Source: Pelargonium cotyledonis (taxonomy: Eukaryota; Streptophyta; Magnoliopsida; Geraniales; Geraniaceae). From it: 28,045 nucleotides of DNA. Of this stretch, positions 9,340 through 19,162 are shown in pieces (position 1 is the stretch's first letter; each line of letters starts with the position of its first letter). Position numbers and translations under genes: made by a program. The notes beneath the pieces are model-generated. The model was not told the origin of the DNA. It did not search any database and was given only the letters and a program-made list of their open reading frames with translations. Location: positions 1-28,045 of the forward strand of contig JAYMTA010000478.1 in NCBI GenBank assembly GCA_036897625.1. Reading direction: 5' to 3'.

Positions 9340-10382
9340 TGCAAATTGCGGATAGCCTCCATGAGTTTGGCAAATAACTCACCTCGGTTGTAAGGTTAAG
9401 CAAATAACTCCCAATACTTACCAAAAGTGTTTTATGTTACAACATCATTAATATGATATAAAAAATGACTTAAATACTCTTAGATTAGTCAAACAAGCCC
9501 TTAAACTTGAATTTTTTTAAAAAAAAAAACAGCGTGAATGTCACCCTCCATCTCCGGCCGCTACCAGCTCCATCCCGGTCACCTCTTATGGAACCGTCGA
9601 CGACGAGCACGACGTGGCTGATTCCGGCGTCATGCAGGTCCCGACGTCGATCTCGACTTCGTCTTCTCTGGATGCCGTCCAGATCTGGTTCGTGGAGCTC
9701 GTGGTCGCCGACGATGGCATCCAGATCTGCTGATGGAGATGGCATGAGGACGACGGCGAGTTGGGGCTCACGGGTTGCCGGCGACGTTGGTCTCCAAATT
9801 TGAGCGTGGCCGAAGAGGTGGTCTCCGGCGGGCTTGAAGCACCGATGACGAAGTTCCTCCCTCGACCTCGTTGTACTTCGGCCCCCTCTCTCCGTTCACG
9901 AGCAGCGAGGGCGGTGATGGAGATGACAGAGCAGCCCAGATCGGGACGAAGGCCATGGCACCAGCAACGTCGACGGCCACGACACCAACAACGCCGACGG
10001 CGACGACACCTAGGGCTCTGACGGTTCAATTGTTGGTTCTATTTGGTTTATTTGTTTTTTTTTGGATTCATTAATATTGGTTTTGGTTTAGTTGATTTGG
10101 TTTGATTCAACAATAATACAACAATAAATTGCAGATTTCGGCGACTGAAAAATTCATATGGTTGCCAGAATCTTCAACTAATTGAAGAAAAAGAAAGAAA
10201 GGGTAGAATGGTCCTCTAAAAAAATAACACATCATGTGTTGGGTACATCATATTTTCCGTTACATATTTCATCCAACTTAATGAAAATGCAAGTTTTTGT
10301 GAGTTTTTTTTGCTAAATCTTGTAATCGAAGTGGGTTATCTGCAACTTGTGACAACCCAAGGGAGTTATCCACACTTTGTCC
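9340..10382. mobile_element. MULE-like TIR element with GC-rich cargo (Pack-MULE candidate)
   Basis: The ends form degenerate inverted repeats of about 80 bp. The left reads TGCAAATTGCGGATAGCCTC and the right, reverse-complemented, reads GGACAAAGTGTGGATAACTC. Further in, GGCAAATAACTCACCTCGGT pairs with TGCAGATAACCCACTTCGAT, then AAGGTTAAGCAAA with AAGATTTAGCAAA. Flanks are TAAAAAAAA on both sides (9329-9337 and 10383-10391), which would fit a 9-bp Mutator-type duplication but is low-complexity. Between the arms, 9530-10030 is strikingly GC-rich and open in several frames on both strands, unlike anything nearby, as in Pack-MULEs that carry gene pieces. I cannot name the source gene. No transposase is present. 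Confidence 0.62.
9960..10007. repeat. Two 24-bp GC-rich tandem units inside the TIR element
   Basis: ACCAGCAACGTCGACGGCCA (9960) followed by CGAC, then ACCAACAACGCCGACGGCGA (9984) followed by CGAC. They would encode Thr/Ala-rich repeats in one frame, but no gene is supported here. Confidence 0.65.
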
Positions 10383-10960
10383 TAAAAAAAAGCTTTCAAT
10401 TCTATTTCCATCATAATATATATCTTGTTTGCAATTTTAACTCTTTGCTTAGATACTTAGTTTAGATTGATATGAATGAATGTGCATATTCTATATCTAT
10501 CAACCTCCGCGCAAACAAGTGAAATATGTAATAGCCTTATGAATTAATGATGTTTTTATTGTGAATAACGTTTTTACATATAAATTCATCCATGTGTCTT
10601 TTCATGTGAAACTTCTCATTAGACTAGTAGATTGATGGTACAAAATAAAAAGGTCGATTGTATAATAAACACGATTTTTTCACGTAATGTCGTACATGTG
10701 TTTTTTCATATAAAGCTTATGATCTTATATTTGATTAAATTAAAAATAATAAACTACTAAAAATACTACTTGCTAACAAAAATAAACGGAAAATATGAAA
10801 AATTACACGTATTATTTCGTTAAATCTTAAACAACTAAACAATCATTCACTAGGTTTCCTAAATCGCTTCAAACTTGTTTTGCTTGCCAAACAAGATAAC
10901 TCTGATCATTCAAAACCAAAAACCAAAAACCAAAACCATCTCTTCTCCGAATCTCCAACA
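10383..10960. other. AT-rich spacer and F-box gene promoter region
   Basis: No ORF or repeat of note. The last 100 bases before the F-box start are CAAA-rich (AAACCAAAAACCAAAAACC at about 10914-10934), typical of a plant 5' UTR. Confidence 0.5.
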
Positions 10961-13334
10961 ATGGCCGAAACTGGAGAAGACAGAATCACCAATCTACCAG
11001 ACCCCATTCGCCGTCACATTCTCTCCCTCCTCTCCACCAAAGACCGAATCGTAGCCTCCGCACTCTCCTCCAACTGGAAGCACCTCTGTTCTTCACTCCC
11101 CTTTCTCCAATTCCGCCTCCAATGTCGCCAAAACCACCCCGTCTCTGTCGTCCACAGTTGGATCTCCGACGCAATCGATCGCCAAATCCCTCAAATCGAT
11201 CTCAATTTCGCCATTTCAGAGCCTGTGAAACTACCTCTCAACCTCTTCAAATCGGACTCTCTCGTCTCTCTCATACTGAATCCGAACATCGTAATCGATC
11301 TCAAAACCCTCGCCGCCGCTTCGGTTTCGCTGCCGAGTCTGAAGATTCTTCACCTCAATTCGATCCGCTACAAGGTCGACGACGAGGCTGTTCAGTCTCA
11401 GTCTCTGGTCGATATATTATCGGCGTGTCCGGAATTGGAGGAATTGGTGATTCGGAGATTTGCTGGAGATAATTTGCGGACTCTGCGAGTGGTTTCGGCC
11501 AAATTGAAAAGATTGACCATTGATTCTGCCAAGCGTGGTGCGAGAGACCTAAAGACTGTGGTTGACGCTCCTGCTCTTGAGTTCCTGAACATCAGAGATC
11601 ACATGACGCAAACTTTGTGCGTTTTGTCTACGCTGAGCTCTGTGACCAGAGCTTCCATTGATGTTGGACGATCACGATACTATCCTGAAGAGGATGCGAG
11701 GGTTTTGGTTGCGATTCTTGCGAGAATCTATAATGTCAACTATCTGCAATTACATTGTTACGCCATGGAGGTGACTGATTCTACTATTTTGAATCTTGTT
11801 TTTGTCTTGCATTTGTTGATCAAATCGGTCATTTTGGTATGAACATGCTCGTGGAGGTGATTGATTCTACTATTTTCGATGTATTTTGTATTGCATTTGT
11901 TGAAATTGGTTATATTGGTATGAACAAGCTCATAGAGGTGACTGATTCTACTATATTCGATCTTGTTTTTGTCTTGCGTGCATTTGTTGAAGTCGGTCAT
12001 TTTGGCATGAACATATGCTCATGGAGCTGATTGATTCTACTATTTTGGATCTTGTTTTTGTCATGCATGTGCTCAAATCAATCATTTTGATATGAACAGA
12101 CTCATGAATGTGATTGATTCTACTATTTCTTTTATCTTGTTTTTGTTTTGCATTAGTTGAAATCAATCATTTTGGTAAACACACTCATGGAGATGATTGT
12201 TCTACTTTATTTTTTCTTGTTTTGTCTTGCATTTGTTGAAATCGAATCATTTTGGTATGAACAATCTCGTGGAGGTGATTGAATCTACAATTTCGGTCTG
12301 GTTTTTTTCTTGCATTTGTTGAAATGGTGATTTTGGTTTGAACATGCTCATAGAGGTGATTGATTCTACTACTTTCGATCTTGTTTTTTGTCTTGCATTT
12401 GTTGAAATCAATCATTTTGATATGAACAGGCTCTTTCAAGATGTTATGATTCCGACTTTCCCTGTTATCATAATTTGACACATTTGGAGGTGACGCTTAA
12501 GCATAGTGGCTGGAAAGCTCTGGTGTTCTTGGTCAAGAACTCCCCAAATTTGAGAGTTTTTGTCATGGACAAGGTTTGTATATATTTTCTACTACATATC
12601 TATATATTGTATTTGATGTAACATTACTAAATTTATTGGAACCAAGTGACATGTCATTGTCACCTTAAAACCAGCTAAGTGATAAAACTAATTTGACCTA
12701 AAAACTCACTCTCTATATCTTCTCTATTTAAATTGGATAGACCAAAACAATGACTTACTTGACAGTTTAGAGCCATAGTTAACCTTAATTTTATTGGTAT
12801 TTGTACATATTGGTACTCGTGTTTCACATGTTTGTATCGGATGAACCAATTTTTTTCCATTTTATGGTTTGAGCAAGGAAAAGTATTGCTCTATGTAGTG
12901 TCTGGTATAAACATGTATTGGTACTTGTGTTTCATGTGTTTGAGTCGGATAAAGTGATCTTTTTCTTGTTTTGGTCCGAGCAAGGTAAAATATAATGTGT
13001 GTGAGAGAGATTGTTTTGATATGTTGTTTGTTGGAATGTTGAATTATAGGAGCATTTGAGTGAAAGAAGAAGGTCGGAGATCTCAGAGTGTTACTGGCAA
13101 TTGCCTGATGTGATGTCGAGCGGCATTGAGGAAATTGAGATAAGAGGATACAGAGGGCTGAGAGATGATGTGTTCCTGGTTAGGAAAATCTTGAAGAAGG
13201 CCAAAGTATTGAAGAAGGTGACTGTTCGATGCTGTGGCGATGAATTTTACTCTGAGGATGATCTTAATGCCATGAAAGAGGAGCTGTTGCAGCATCCAAA
13301 TATCTCACCAGGATGTCAACTTTCAATTTTCTGA
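10961..13334 (+). CDS. F-box/LRR/FBD protein
   Basis: Probable substrate-receptor subunit of an SCF (SKP1-CUL1-F-box) ubiquitin ligase; target unknown. Exons 10961-11770, 12430-12573 and 13050-13334, all phase 0, give 412 residues, the usual size for plant F-box/FBD proteins. The F-box is at residues 7-50 (DRITNLPDPIRRHILSLLST, then LSSNWKHLCSSLPFL). Leucine-rich repeats follow (SLVSLILNP, LPSLKILHLNSIRY, CPELEELVIRRF, LRVVSAKLKRLTID). Exon 2 gives CYHNLTHLEVTLKH and SPNLRVFVMDK. The C-terminus is an FBD domain (IEEIEIRGYRGLRDDVFLVRK, LKKAKVLKKVTV). The ATG is the first in frame in good context (CAACAATGGCC). The first intron is a tandem array, listed separately. If it were retained, translation would stop at 11840-11842 after 293 residues, losing the last LRRs and the FBD. 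Paralogue families of this type evolve fast, so no symbol is assigned. Confidence 0.9.
11771..12429 (+). repeat. 8-copy tandem array forming F-box intron 1
   Basis: Monomers start at 11771, 11857, 11938, 12027, 12110, 12193, 12275 and 12356, with lengths 86, 81, 89, 83, 83, 82, 81 and 74 bp. Each runs GTGATTGATTCTACTATTTT, then TTGTTTTTGTCTTGCATTTG, then TTGAAATCAATCATTTTG and TATGAACA. Each internal junction carries a degenerate GCTCATGGAG. The array fills the intron exactly: it begins at the donor after GCCATGGAG and ends at the acceptor GAACAG before GCTCTTTC. The junction piece looks like the first 4 bases of exon 2 (GCTC) joined to the last 6 of exon 1 (ATGGAG). Confidence 0.9.
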
Positions 13335-14300
13335 ATATGCTCTCATTTTTTGAAGGTTTTGATCTTTGTTTGCTGAGTTAGTAGAGTCAAATACCACTTT
13401 TAGCTTTACAATGACCTTTACTTGGTTTTCTATATATAAAAAATGACATTTCTATCAAAATAAGTTTGAGATCTTGTATGGAGAATTTGTTGGATATATT
13501 ATAGGGGATAACTCAATGGTTAATATCTTATAGGAAAGGTATGTTAAAACTCTCTTACATCTTATAGTTTTTTTTAAAGACGTGTTGTAATAAATGTCCA
13601 GTCACCAACAAGTAAATTAAGAAAGAAGTAAAAATTTGTGGGGGTACTCAACAATAAATGTGAGAGCAATTGTTGTCGTGAATTGGGCAATAGATAAGTG
13701 AAATTTTCTTAAATAAATAGAGTCTATTTCTCTCATTGGATGTACACACTAGGACCAGATAATAATATCAATCTCTTATCTTAGCGTTAAAACAAATAAT
13801 ATTATGTTTTATAACATTTACATCATATAGCTCAATTATATTGTAAACTTGTATCTAAAAAACTAAAATTTGAACGAACTATGTTAATTCAATTATAAAA
13901 AGCATTATGACGGGTTAAAATGGTGATATTTAATTTTCTCTTTTTGATTTATTAAGATCCACAATAAACAAATTACAATGTCTTCAAAAATTCGTCTAAA
14001 ATTCGAATCCTTCTCTGCTTATTCTCCTTAGTTCTTCATTAAAAAGTTCTTTTAAACCGTTGATTTCTTCTATATAGTTGGTGGTTCCTTTTTTGTTTTT
14101 TTTTTGTTTCTTATGATATTACACCTTAAATAAAATAAGAAAACAAGTGTGTGTTCAATTGCATTTCAAATATTAGTTGAAAATATAATGATTTGTCATC
14201 GTTACTATTAAAACTATAATCATCTACGTAATAACTTGATGTTATTATCAACATTGAAATATACATTACTCTTATTGAAATACAGTATTTGTTTTATATC
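13335..14300. other. AT-rich intergenic spacer, nothing recognised
   Basis: Nearly a kilobase of AT-rich sequence between the F-box gene and the next locus. I see no ORF of note, no inverted-repeat element and no tRNA-like segment. Confidence 0.55.
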
Positions 14301-14303
14301 ACA

Positions 14304-14650
14304 GATGTGGCGAACGGTAACAGGAGGCTATCCGTGGTCGCTTCCGCAGACGATAACTACTCTCCACCGGTGCGTGCGACCTATCCTCCTTCAACCTCCA
14401 ACGGTATTATCGTTGCAGCCCTGAAAAGACCGAAAAGCCCTCCATCTGATCTCCAACAATTTGGCACCAACTTTCCTGACATTTTCGAATTTCCTCTGTA
14501 ACCCTAAACCCTAATTCAAACCTCCATTTTTTTCTCAACAAGAGATCTCTGTCGAGGAAATTTTGTTGTCAAAGTCCCTTCAATTCCTTAAATATCAGCG
14601 AAAGGGCCATTTTCTTTTCGGCTATATAATTTGGAGTCGTCGTGGTAAAG
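14304..14650 (+). promoter_or_regulatory. Upstream region / 5' UTR of the syntaxin-like gene with telo-box
   Basis: Base composition becomes more balanced from about 14304. AAACCCTAA, a telo-box found in many plant promoters near the transcription start, lies at 14506-14514 within ACCCTAAACCCTAA. A pyrimidine-rich leader follows to the ATG at 14651. A 70-codon plus-strand ORF ends at 14501, before the telo-box. I do not recognise it and see no link to the downstream exons, so it may be chance or the remains of another exon. Confidence 0.45.
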
Positions 14651-17468
14651 ATGGGTCCCGGTTTGAACCAATTTGAATCGGACCCTCTGTTCTCCGCCGC
14701 CGAAGTGGTGCAGGACTCAGCAGACAGGTCTGTAAATTTTCTCGACATCGCTTAATGGAATTGGAAGTTGAGTACTAGGCTAGTGCTTCATATTTGAGCT
14801 CCATTTGATTCATAATCCTAAGTTTCTGGGAAAATTTTACATTTTTGTTGATTCATTATTTTGCCAACATAAATATAAATTATTGTCTGTTTCCTGCATA
14901 ATTGGAATGGCTGTCAGCTCATATATTGTATTGGAAAATTTAACATTATTATGTTCATATGTCCATTTTCATTTCTGTTGAAAATGTTGGACTTTGTACC
15001 GAAAGTGCATTTGAGAAAGTTTTGTTGAAATTAGCCGCTAAGAACAGCTTAGTAGGAGCAAAATGTATAAGGTTGATAACTTATGGTCGGGTATGAACAT
15101 GAGAGTTTTGCTTATATAAGTACCAGAACTGGATTGTAAGATGGGTTTATAATTCAGAATCTTAAGTTAGATCTTCAAGGTTGCTTGTTTCTTGCAAAGT
15201 TTTGGAACTGCTTCAGACTTTTTTGTGTTTTTACTCCACCTGTAGAATGGATTCAATTTTCCGTCTTCTTTTGCATGAGTTGAGTCTTTTTCAAGATGGC
15301 AATCCCGATCCGAGGCTGCTTGCATCTATAGATTGTTATAGGCGAGATCTGGCGACTACCCTTGAAACATCAAAATGGCAGGTATTTGCAATGTCATTAG
15401 GTTTTGTTAGCAGCCGTTGTTCGTTGCTTATATTTCTGTCTTCTTCTTTTTTTATACTCAAATCAGTTAGAAGATTTTGAAAGAGCTGTCAACTTGTCAG
15501 CTTTATCGAACAAGCAACGAATGAGGGAAGATGTGATCTCCATGTATGAGCAGTTTGTGATGGCGATCAGGGAACAAATAAATCGTGTGGAAAAAAACTT
15601 AGAGGACGCATTAGTGGGATATCCTATCAGTAATGCAGATTACGTCAACTTAAATGAACAAGATAGAGACGGTTTAGCATTATTTCTCTCTGGAGGGGAT
15701 CCTGTGGAACAATCTGTTCAACACAATTCAGAAAATAATATTTTGAGAAGATTTCTCGATCCAACCACAGCTTCTACTTCAAAAGATAGTACTCATGAAG
15801 TGGTTGAGCATAAGAGCAGAGAAACTGAAAACCTGAACGTGAACGTGATCATGAACGGGGCTGTGCATACCAACCGTAGTTTTGATGGCACCTTGAGGAA
15901 GGTGGGTTCGCACTGTTCTGCTAGACTGGGTTTAGAAGCACTAGGTTCTCATCAAGAGGCCTCTTCTGATAGACAAGGTGAAGATGGGAGTTGGGATTTG
16001 GAAGCTAACCGAGCCAAACCTAAAAACTTCTCTGATAAGAACAAGCCGAGGCGACACAACAGTAGAACAAACCTCTTTGGTTTCTTCAACAATATTTGGA
16101 GTGCATATGGAAGTAGGGTCGCTAGGACATATACTAAGATGTTGAAAGATAGAGAAGAGAGAAGGCACTCGCCATCATACACTGGAATAACTCAGGCCGG
16201 GGTAAATTTAAGATCTACCTTTACTATTGCCACACTACATTAAAATTTAGTTTTGAAAAGGAATATTAATGGTTGTTTCCGGCATATACTTCTTTTTTAA
16301 ACACAAATTACTTATCAAAAAATCTTTTAAATTTATATTGTGATCGAGTTTCCAAAGATTTGTCACTGAGTGTTAGCATGTCTGGTCAAGAGGAGACCTC
16401 AAATGATGGCATTGAGGCTAACAGGAAATATGTCAGCTATCATTAGTCAGAATATACAGGATGATATAGATTAAGCGACCATATAATTGTAGATGAGGAT
16501 GTTGTATATGTTTATTAGTGTGATTTTCTTTGACAGGCTCAGCAGTCGGGACTAACTTTAGCATCTGGGAATAGAAGTTTTTATGGATTGTGCTACGGGT
16601 TCTTGAGGAAGACTATGCAGCAGATTCAGACATACAGGGCAAGATGTCAAAGGTCTCCATACTATGTTTTGGCTAATAATCGACATTATATCATATTGAC
16701 ACTGGCAATATTATGTACCCTCATAATTTTGGGTGAGTACATAACCTTCATCAATGATTTTCTAGAGTTTGACTTTTTCGCTCATTACTGTTCATCTCCA
16801 TTATGAAGAAATATATTCCCTATCCATTCTAGAGTACAGATATAGTAATATGAGTTCTAACTTTTTCACTCATTATCGTTCATCTCCGTAATGAAGAAAT
16901 ATATTCCATATCCATTTTAGAGCACAGATTATGTGAGTTATTTCATATTTGAGCAGAACTTATCTTATCTGATGTTTTGTTTTGAAATCACCAATAATTG
17001 CTGATGTCAAACTAAACTTGTTAACATTCTCTAGATGTATGATACTCATGCAGGCTTTTGTGCTCGTTTGGTCATAATCTTCTTCAACTATTTGTTTTCG
17101 CCTGAAATTAAGTTTGATCATGTTCTTTAATATCTATAGAAAAAAGGATAGATATATAGCTAATAACATAGGAAAATGACTAATTTTTTAAGTAAACAGC
17201 AACTTATGTTAAGTTGTCACTGATTGAGTTGGATTGATCTAGCTCAAGTGGTTGCCTCAAAAGAAAATAAAAGGTGCTTCTCTTACATGTTCTTAAGATG
17301 ACATCAAGTGCTTAAGCAACTGAATGGCTGGTTTATTCAAAGCTGAACCCTTAATCGTTGTTTCATTACAAAGGCTTTGACTGTTTCTTTTCACATTATT
17401 TTAAGGATCTTATTGGACATTGACATTTCTTTCATTATGCTTTCATTGTAGGGATTCTGGTGAAATAA
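14651..17468 (+). CDS. Syntaxin-6 N-terminal-domain-like, tail-anchored protein
   Basis: Resembles the plant proteins annotated as syntaxin/t-SNARE family of the At1g27700 type: an N-terminal SYP6/syntaxin-6-like helical bundle, a long variable middle and a C-terminal membrane anchor. Likely in trans-Golgi/endosome trafficking, by inference. Exons 14651-14727, 15246-15381, 15467-16201, 16537-16732 and 17452-17468 sum to 1161 nt, 386 residues. Residues 3-26 (FESDPLFSAAEVVQDSADR) and on through RRDLATTLETSKWQLEDFER and NKQRMREDVISMYEQFV form the helical domain (to about residue 120). The middle is Ser/Asn/Arg-rich. Near the C-terminus HYIILTLAILCTLIILG is a single membrane helix. No clear SNARE motif is visible, so fusion activity itself is doubtful. 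The last exon (GG, ATT CTG GTG AAA, TAA) is tiny but has a strong pyrimidine tract. An alternative acceptor at about 17053 would give a longer hydrophobic tail. Confidence 0.82.
16771..16929. repeat. 88-bp tandem duplication in syntaxin-like intron 4
   Basis: GACTTTTTCGCTCATTACTG at 16771 recurs as AACTTTTTCACTCATTATCG at 16859. GAAGAAATATATTCC, TATCCATT and TAGAG.ACAGAT are shared in the same order. The first copy overlaps sequence just past the donor site of exon 4. Confidence 0.8.
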
Positions 17469-17692
17469 ATCACTTAAAAGTCGTTTCCATGTACATTCTA
17501 CAGTTGATCTAATGGATATTCATGTGGTTCTCAATGTGGTGGGAACTATAATTGTATTTACTATACAATATACATACATAGTGGGTGTAAACAGGTGCTT
17601 GAGTTTGTAACCAATTGGTCATTTGATCTGAACTATGTCACTTGTAAATACATATTACAGCATTCTTTTTTTTAATAAAAAAATTTTCCGGA

Positions 17693-18734
17693 GGAAAATG
17701 CTTCATTTTGGTCCTTCCAACTGTCTATTTGTTTTAAATTGGTATTAGTTTAATTTTTTGTTTGAATTTTATCCACAAAATATCCTTATCATTTTAATTT
17801 ACTGATATCATGTTGTCATGTAAACACAAAAAAAATCTAGAAGAAAATTGCCCAATTAGCCTAATTTGGAAGAAAATAATACAGGTTTTTTTTTTATTTT
17901 ATCGGCAACAAAATTATATAGTTTGAACCAACACTTTGGCCTAGGGTTTTTCTCTCTCATTTTCAAGTGAGGCGGCGGCGGCCGCGCCTCCTTGAGCGGT
18001 GGGTACGATTTTCGATTCAAAACAGTTTGTCTATCGTATGAAAGTTATACCTTTAGGATAGCGGTGATTGTTTTCGTTTGTGGCAGTTTGGGTTCGGCAA
18101 GCGGTGATCAAGGAATACACAATGGAAGGTGAGACTGTAGGAATGACATAATTCAGTTCGGAGAGAGTTCGAGGTTGCCCCCGTAGTAGGACTAGGTCAC
18201 GGGTAAGCAGAAATTGATGGGGTATGGTTCCACGAGTGGTGCAGGTGGGCGCGGAGAGCTGGGTTACAACTCGTATAGTGCTACTCGTAGTGGTGGGCAG
18301 CTTCTATGGTAGAATCAGGTTGTTGGGTCGTCTCAAGTTTAACGGTTTGATTCAGTTAGAGAAAACAGTCCGACATCGTTCGACACTGGTTAGACAGGCT
18401 AGGGGTATTATAGTACATGCTAGGGGGATGGCTTGCCTAGGGGCCCTGAATTGCTAGATTGGGTAACTTCCAATTTTATGAGGATCTTGCTCATTTTGTC
18501 AATTGTCCCCTTGCACGGGTTTAGTATGTTATGTTTTCGCCATTATTCACAATTTGGTACAATAAAGTGTTGGATACCCTATTATAATGTCTATTATTCT
18601 ATGAAATAAAAGTTGCTGCTTTCAAGGTAAAAAAAAACAATAATACAATTTGGGGAACAAATTAGAACAAAAATCAAATTAGATACTAATTTGAAACAAA
18701 ATGAATAATTGGAGAGCAAAATAGTGCATTTTCC
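17693..18734. mobile_element. Second TIR element of about 1 kb, MULE-like, non-autonomous
   Basis: Left end GGAAAATGCTTCATTTTGGT; right end reverse-complemented GGAAAATGCACTATTTTGCT. The match continues for about 100 bp per arm (TTTTAAATTGGTATTAGTTT against TTTCAAATTAGTATCTAATT, and TTTTGTTTGAATTTT against TTTTGTTCTAATTTG). Flanks AAAATTTTC (17680-17688) and AAAATTCTC (18735-18743) agree at 8 of 9 bases if the element starts 4 bases earlier, consistent with an aged 9-bp Mutator-type duplication. The centre (about 17935-18480) is GC-richer, with a GGCGGCGGCGGCCGCGCCTC stretch at about 17973. No transposase is recognisable, and the 77-codon ORF at 18224 has no family signature. Confidence 0.6.
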
Positions 18735-19162
18735 AAAATTCTCTTCTCTTGGTGCAGTATGAATCTTTTGTGTCTCACATGTAAAATTTCAGCAAGTCAA
18801 GCCTTTCAGGGTTTGTTTGTATTAAACAAAGCCAAGGTACATTCAAATATTCAATCAAAACATGGTCACTTTATAGCTACTGATAGGTGATGGGTAACAT
18901 TTCCCTTGTAAAATATTGCACAATGAAATCAAACAATCCCTTGTGCTGGAAGAAGATATAATTGCAGTCCACCACCAATGCAACTAGCTAATCAGTTTCA
19001 TGATTTCAGATGTGAAGGTCAACATGTACTTTTCTGTTCTTGAAGTAGTCTATGTTCATGGCAATGCATTGCAAGCTAACCTCTTGAAGGTGAACAAAAT
19101 CCACCATTCCTCTCTTTCAGCTTTATATTTGCTGAAGTATAGAGATATAGTAGGCTCTTTTC
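18735..19162. other. 3' flank of the plastid membrane-protein gene
   Basis: About 430 bases between the TIR element and the stop codon of the leftward gene. Probably its 3' UTR plus spacer. No coding signal. Confidence 0.5.

Noticed and set aside
9485..10074. Several overlapping ORFs on both strands in the GC-rich block
   Set aside because: High GC removes stop codons in all frames. The products are Arg/Ser/Pro-rich and match nothing known. Kept only as cargo of the TIR element.
17053..17130. Alternative last exon of the syntaxin-like gene after GATGCAG
   Set aside because: It keeps frame (GFCARLVIIFFNYLF and on) but gives an unusually long hydrophobic tail. The 17452 acceptor has a better pyrimidine tract and yields a normal short tail. 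Not excluded.
17230..17290. tRNA-like A-box (TAGCTCAAGTGGTTGCC)
   Set aside because: No matching B-box or target duplication nearby, so too little for a tRNA or SINE call.
18224..18457. 77-codon plus-strand ORF
   Set aside because: Lies inside the second TIR element and has no recognisable domain.
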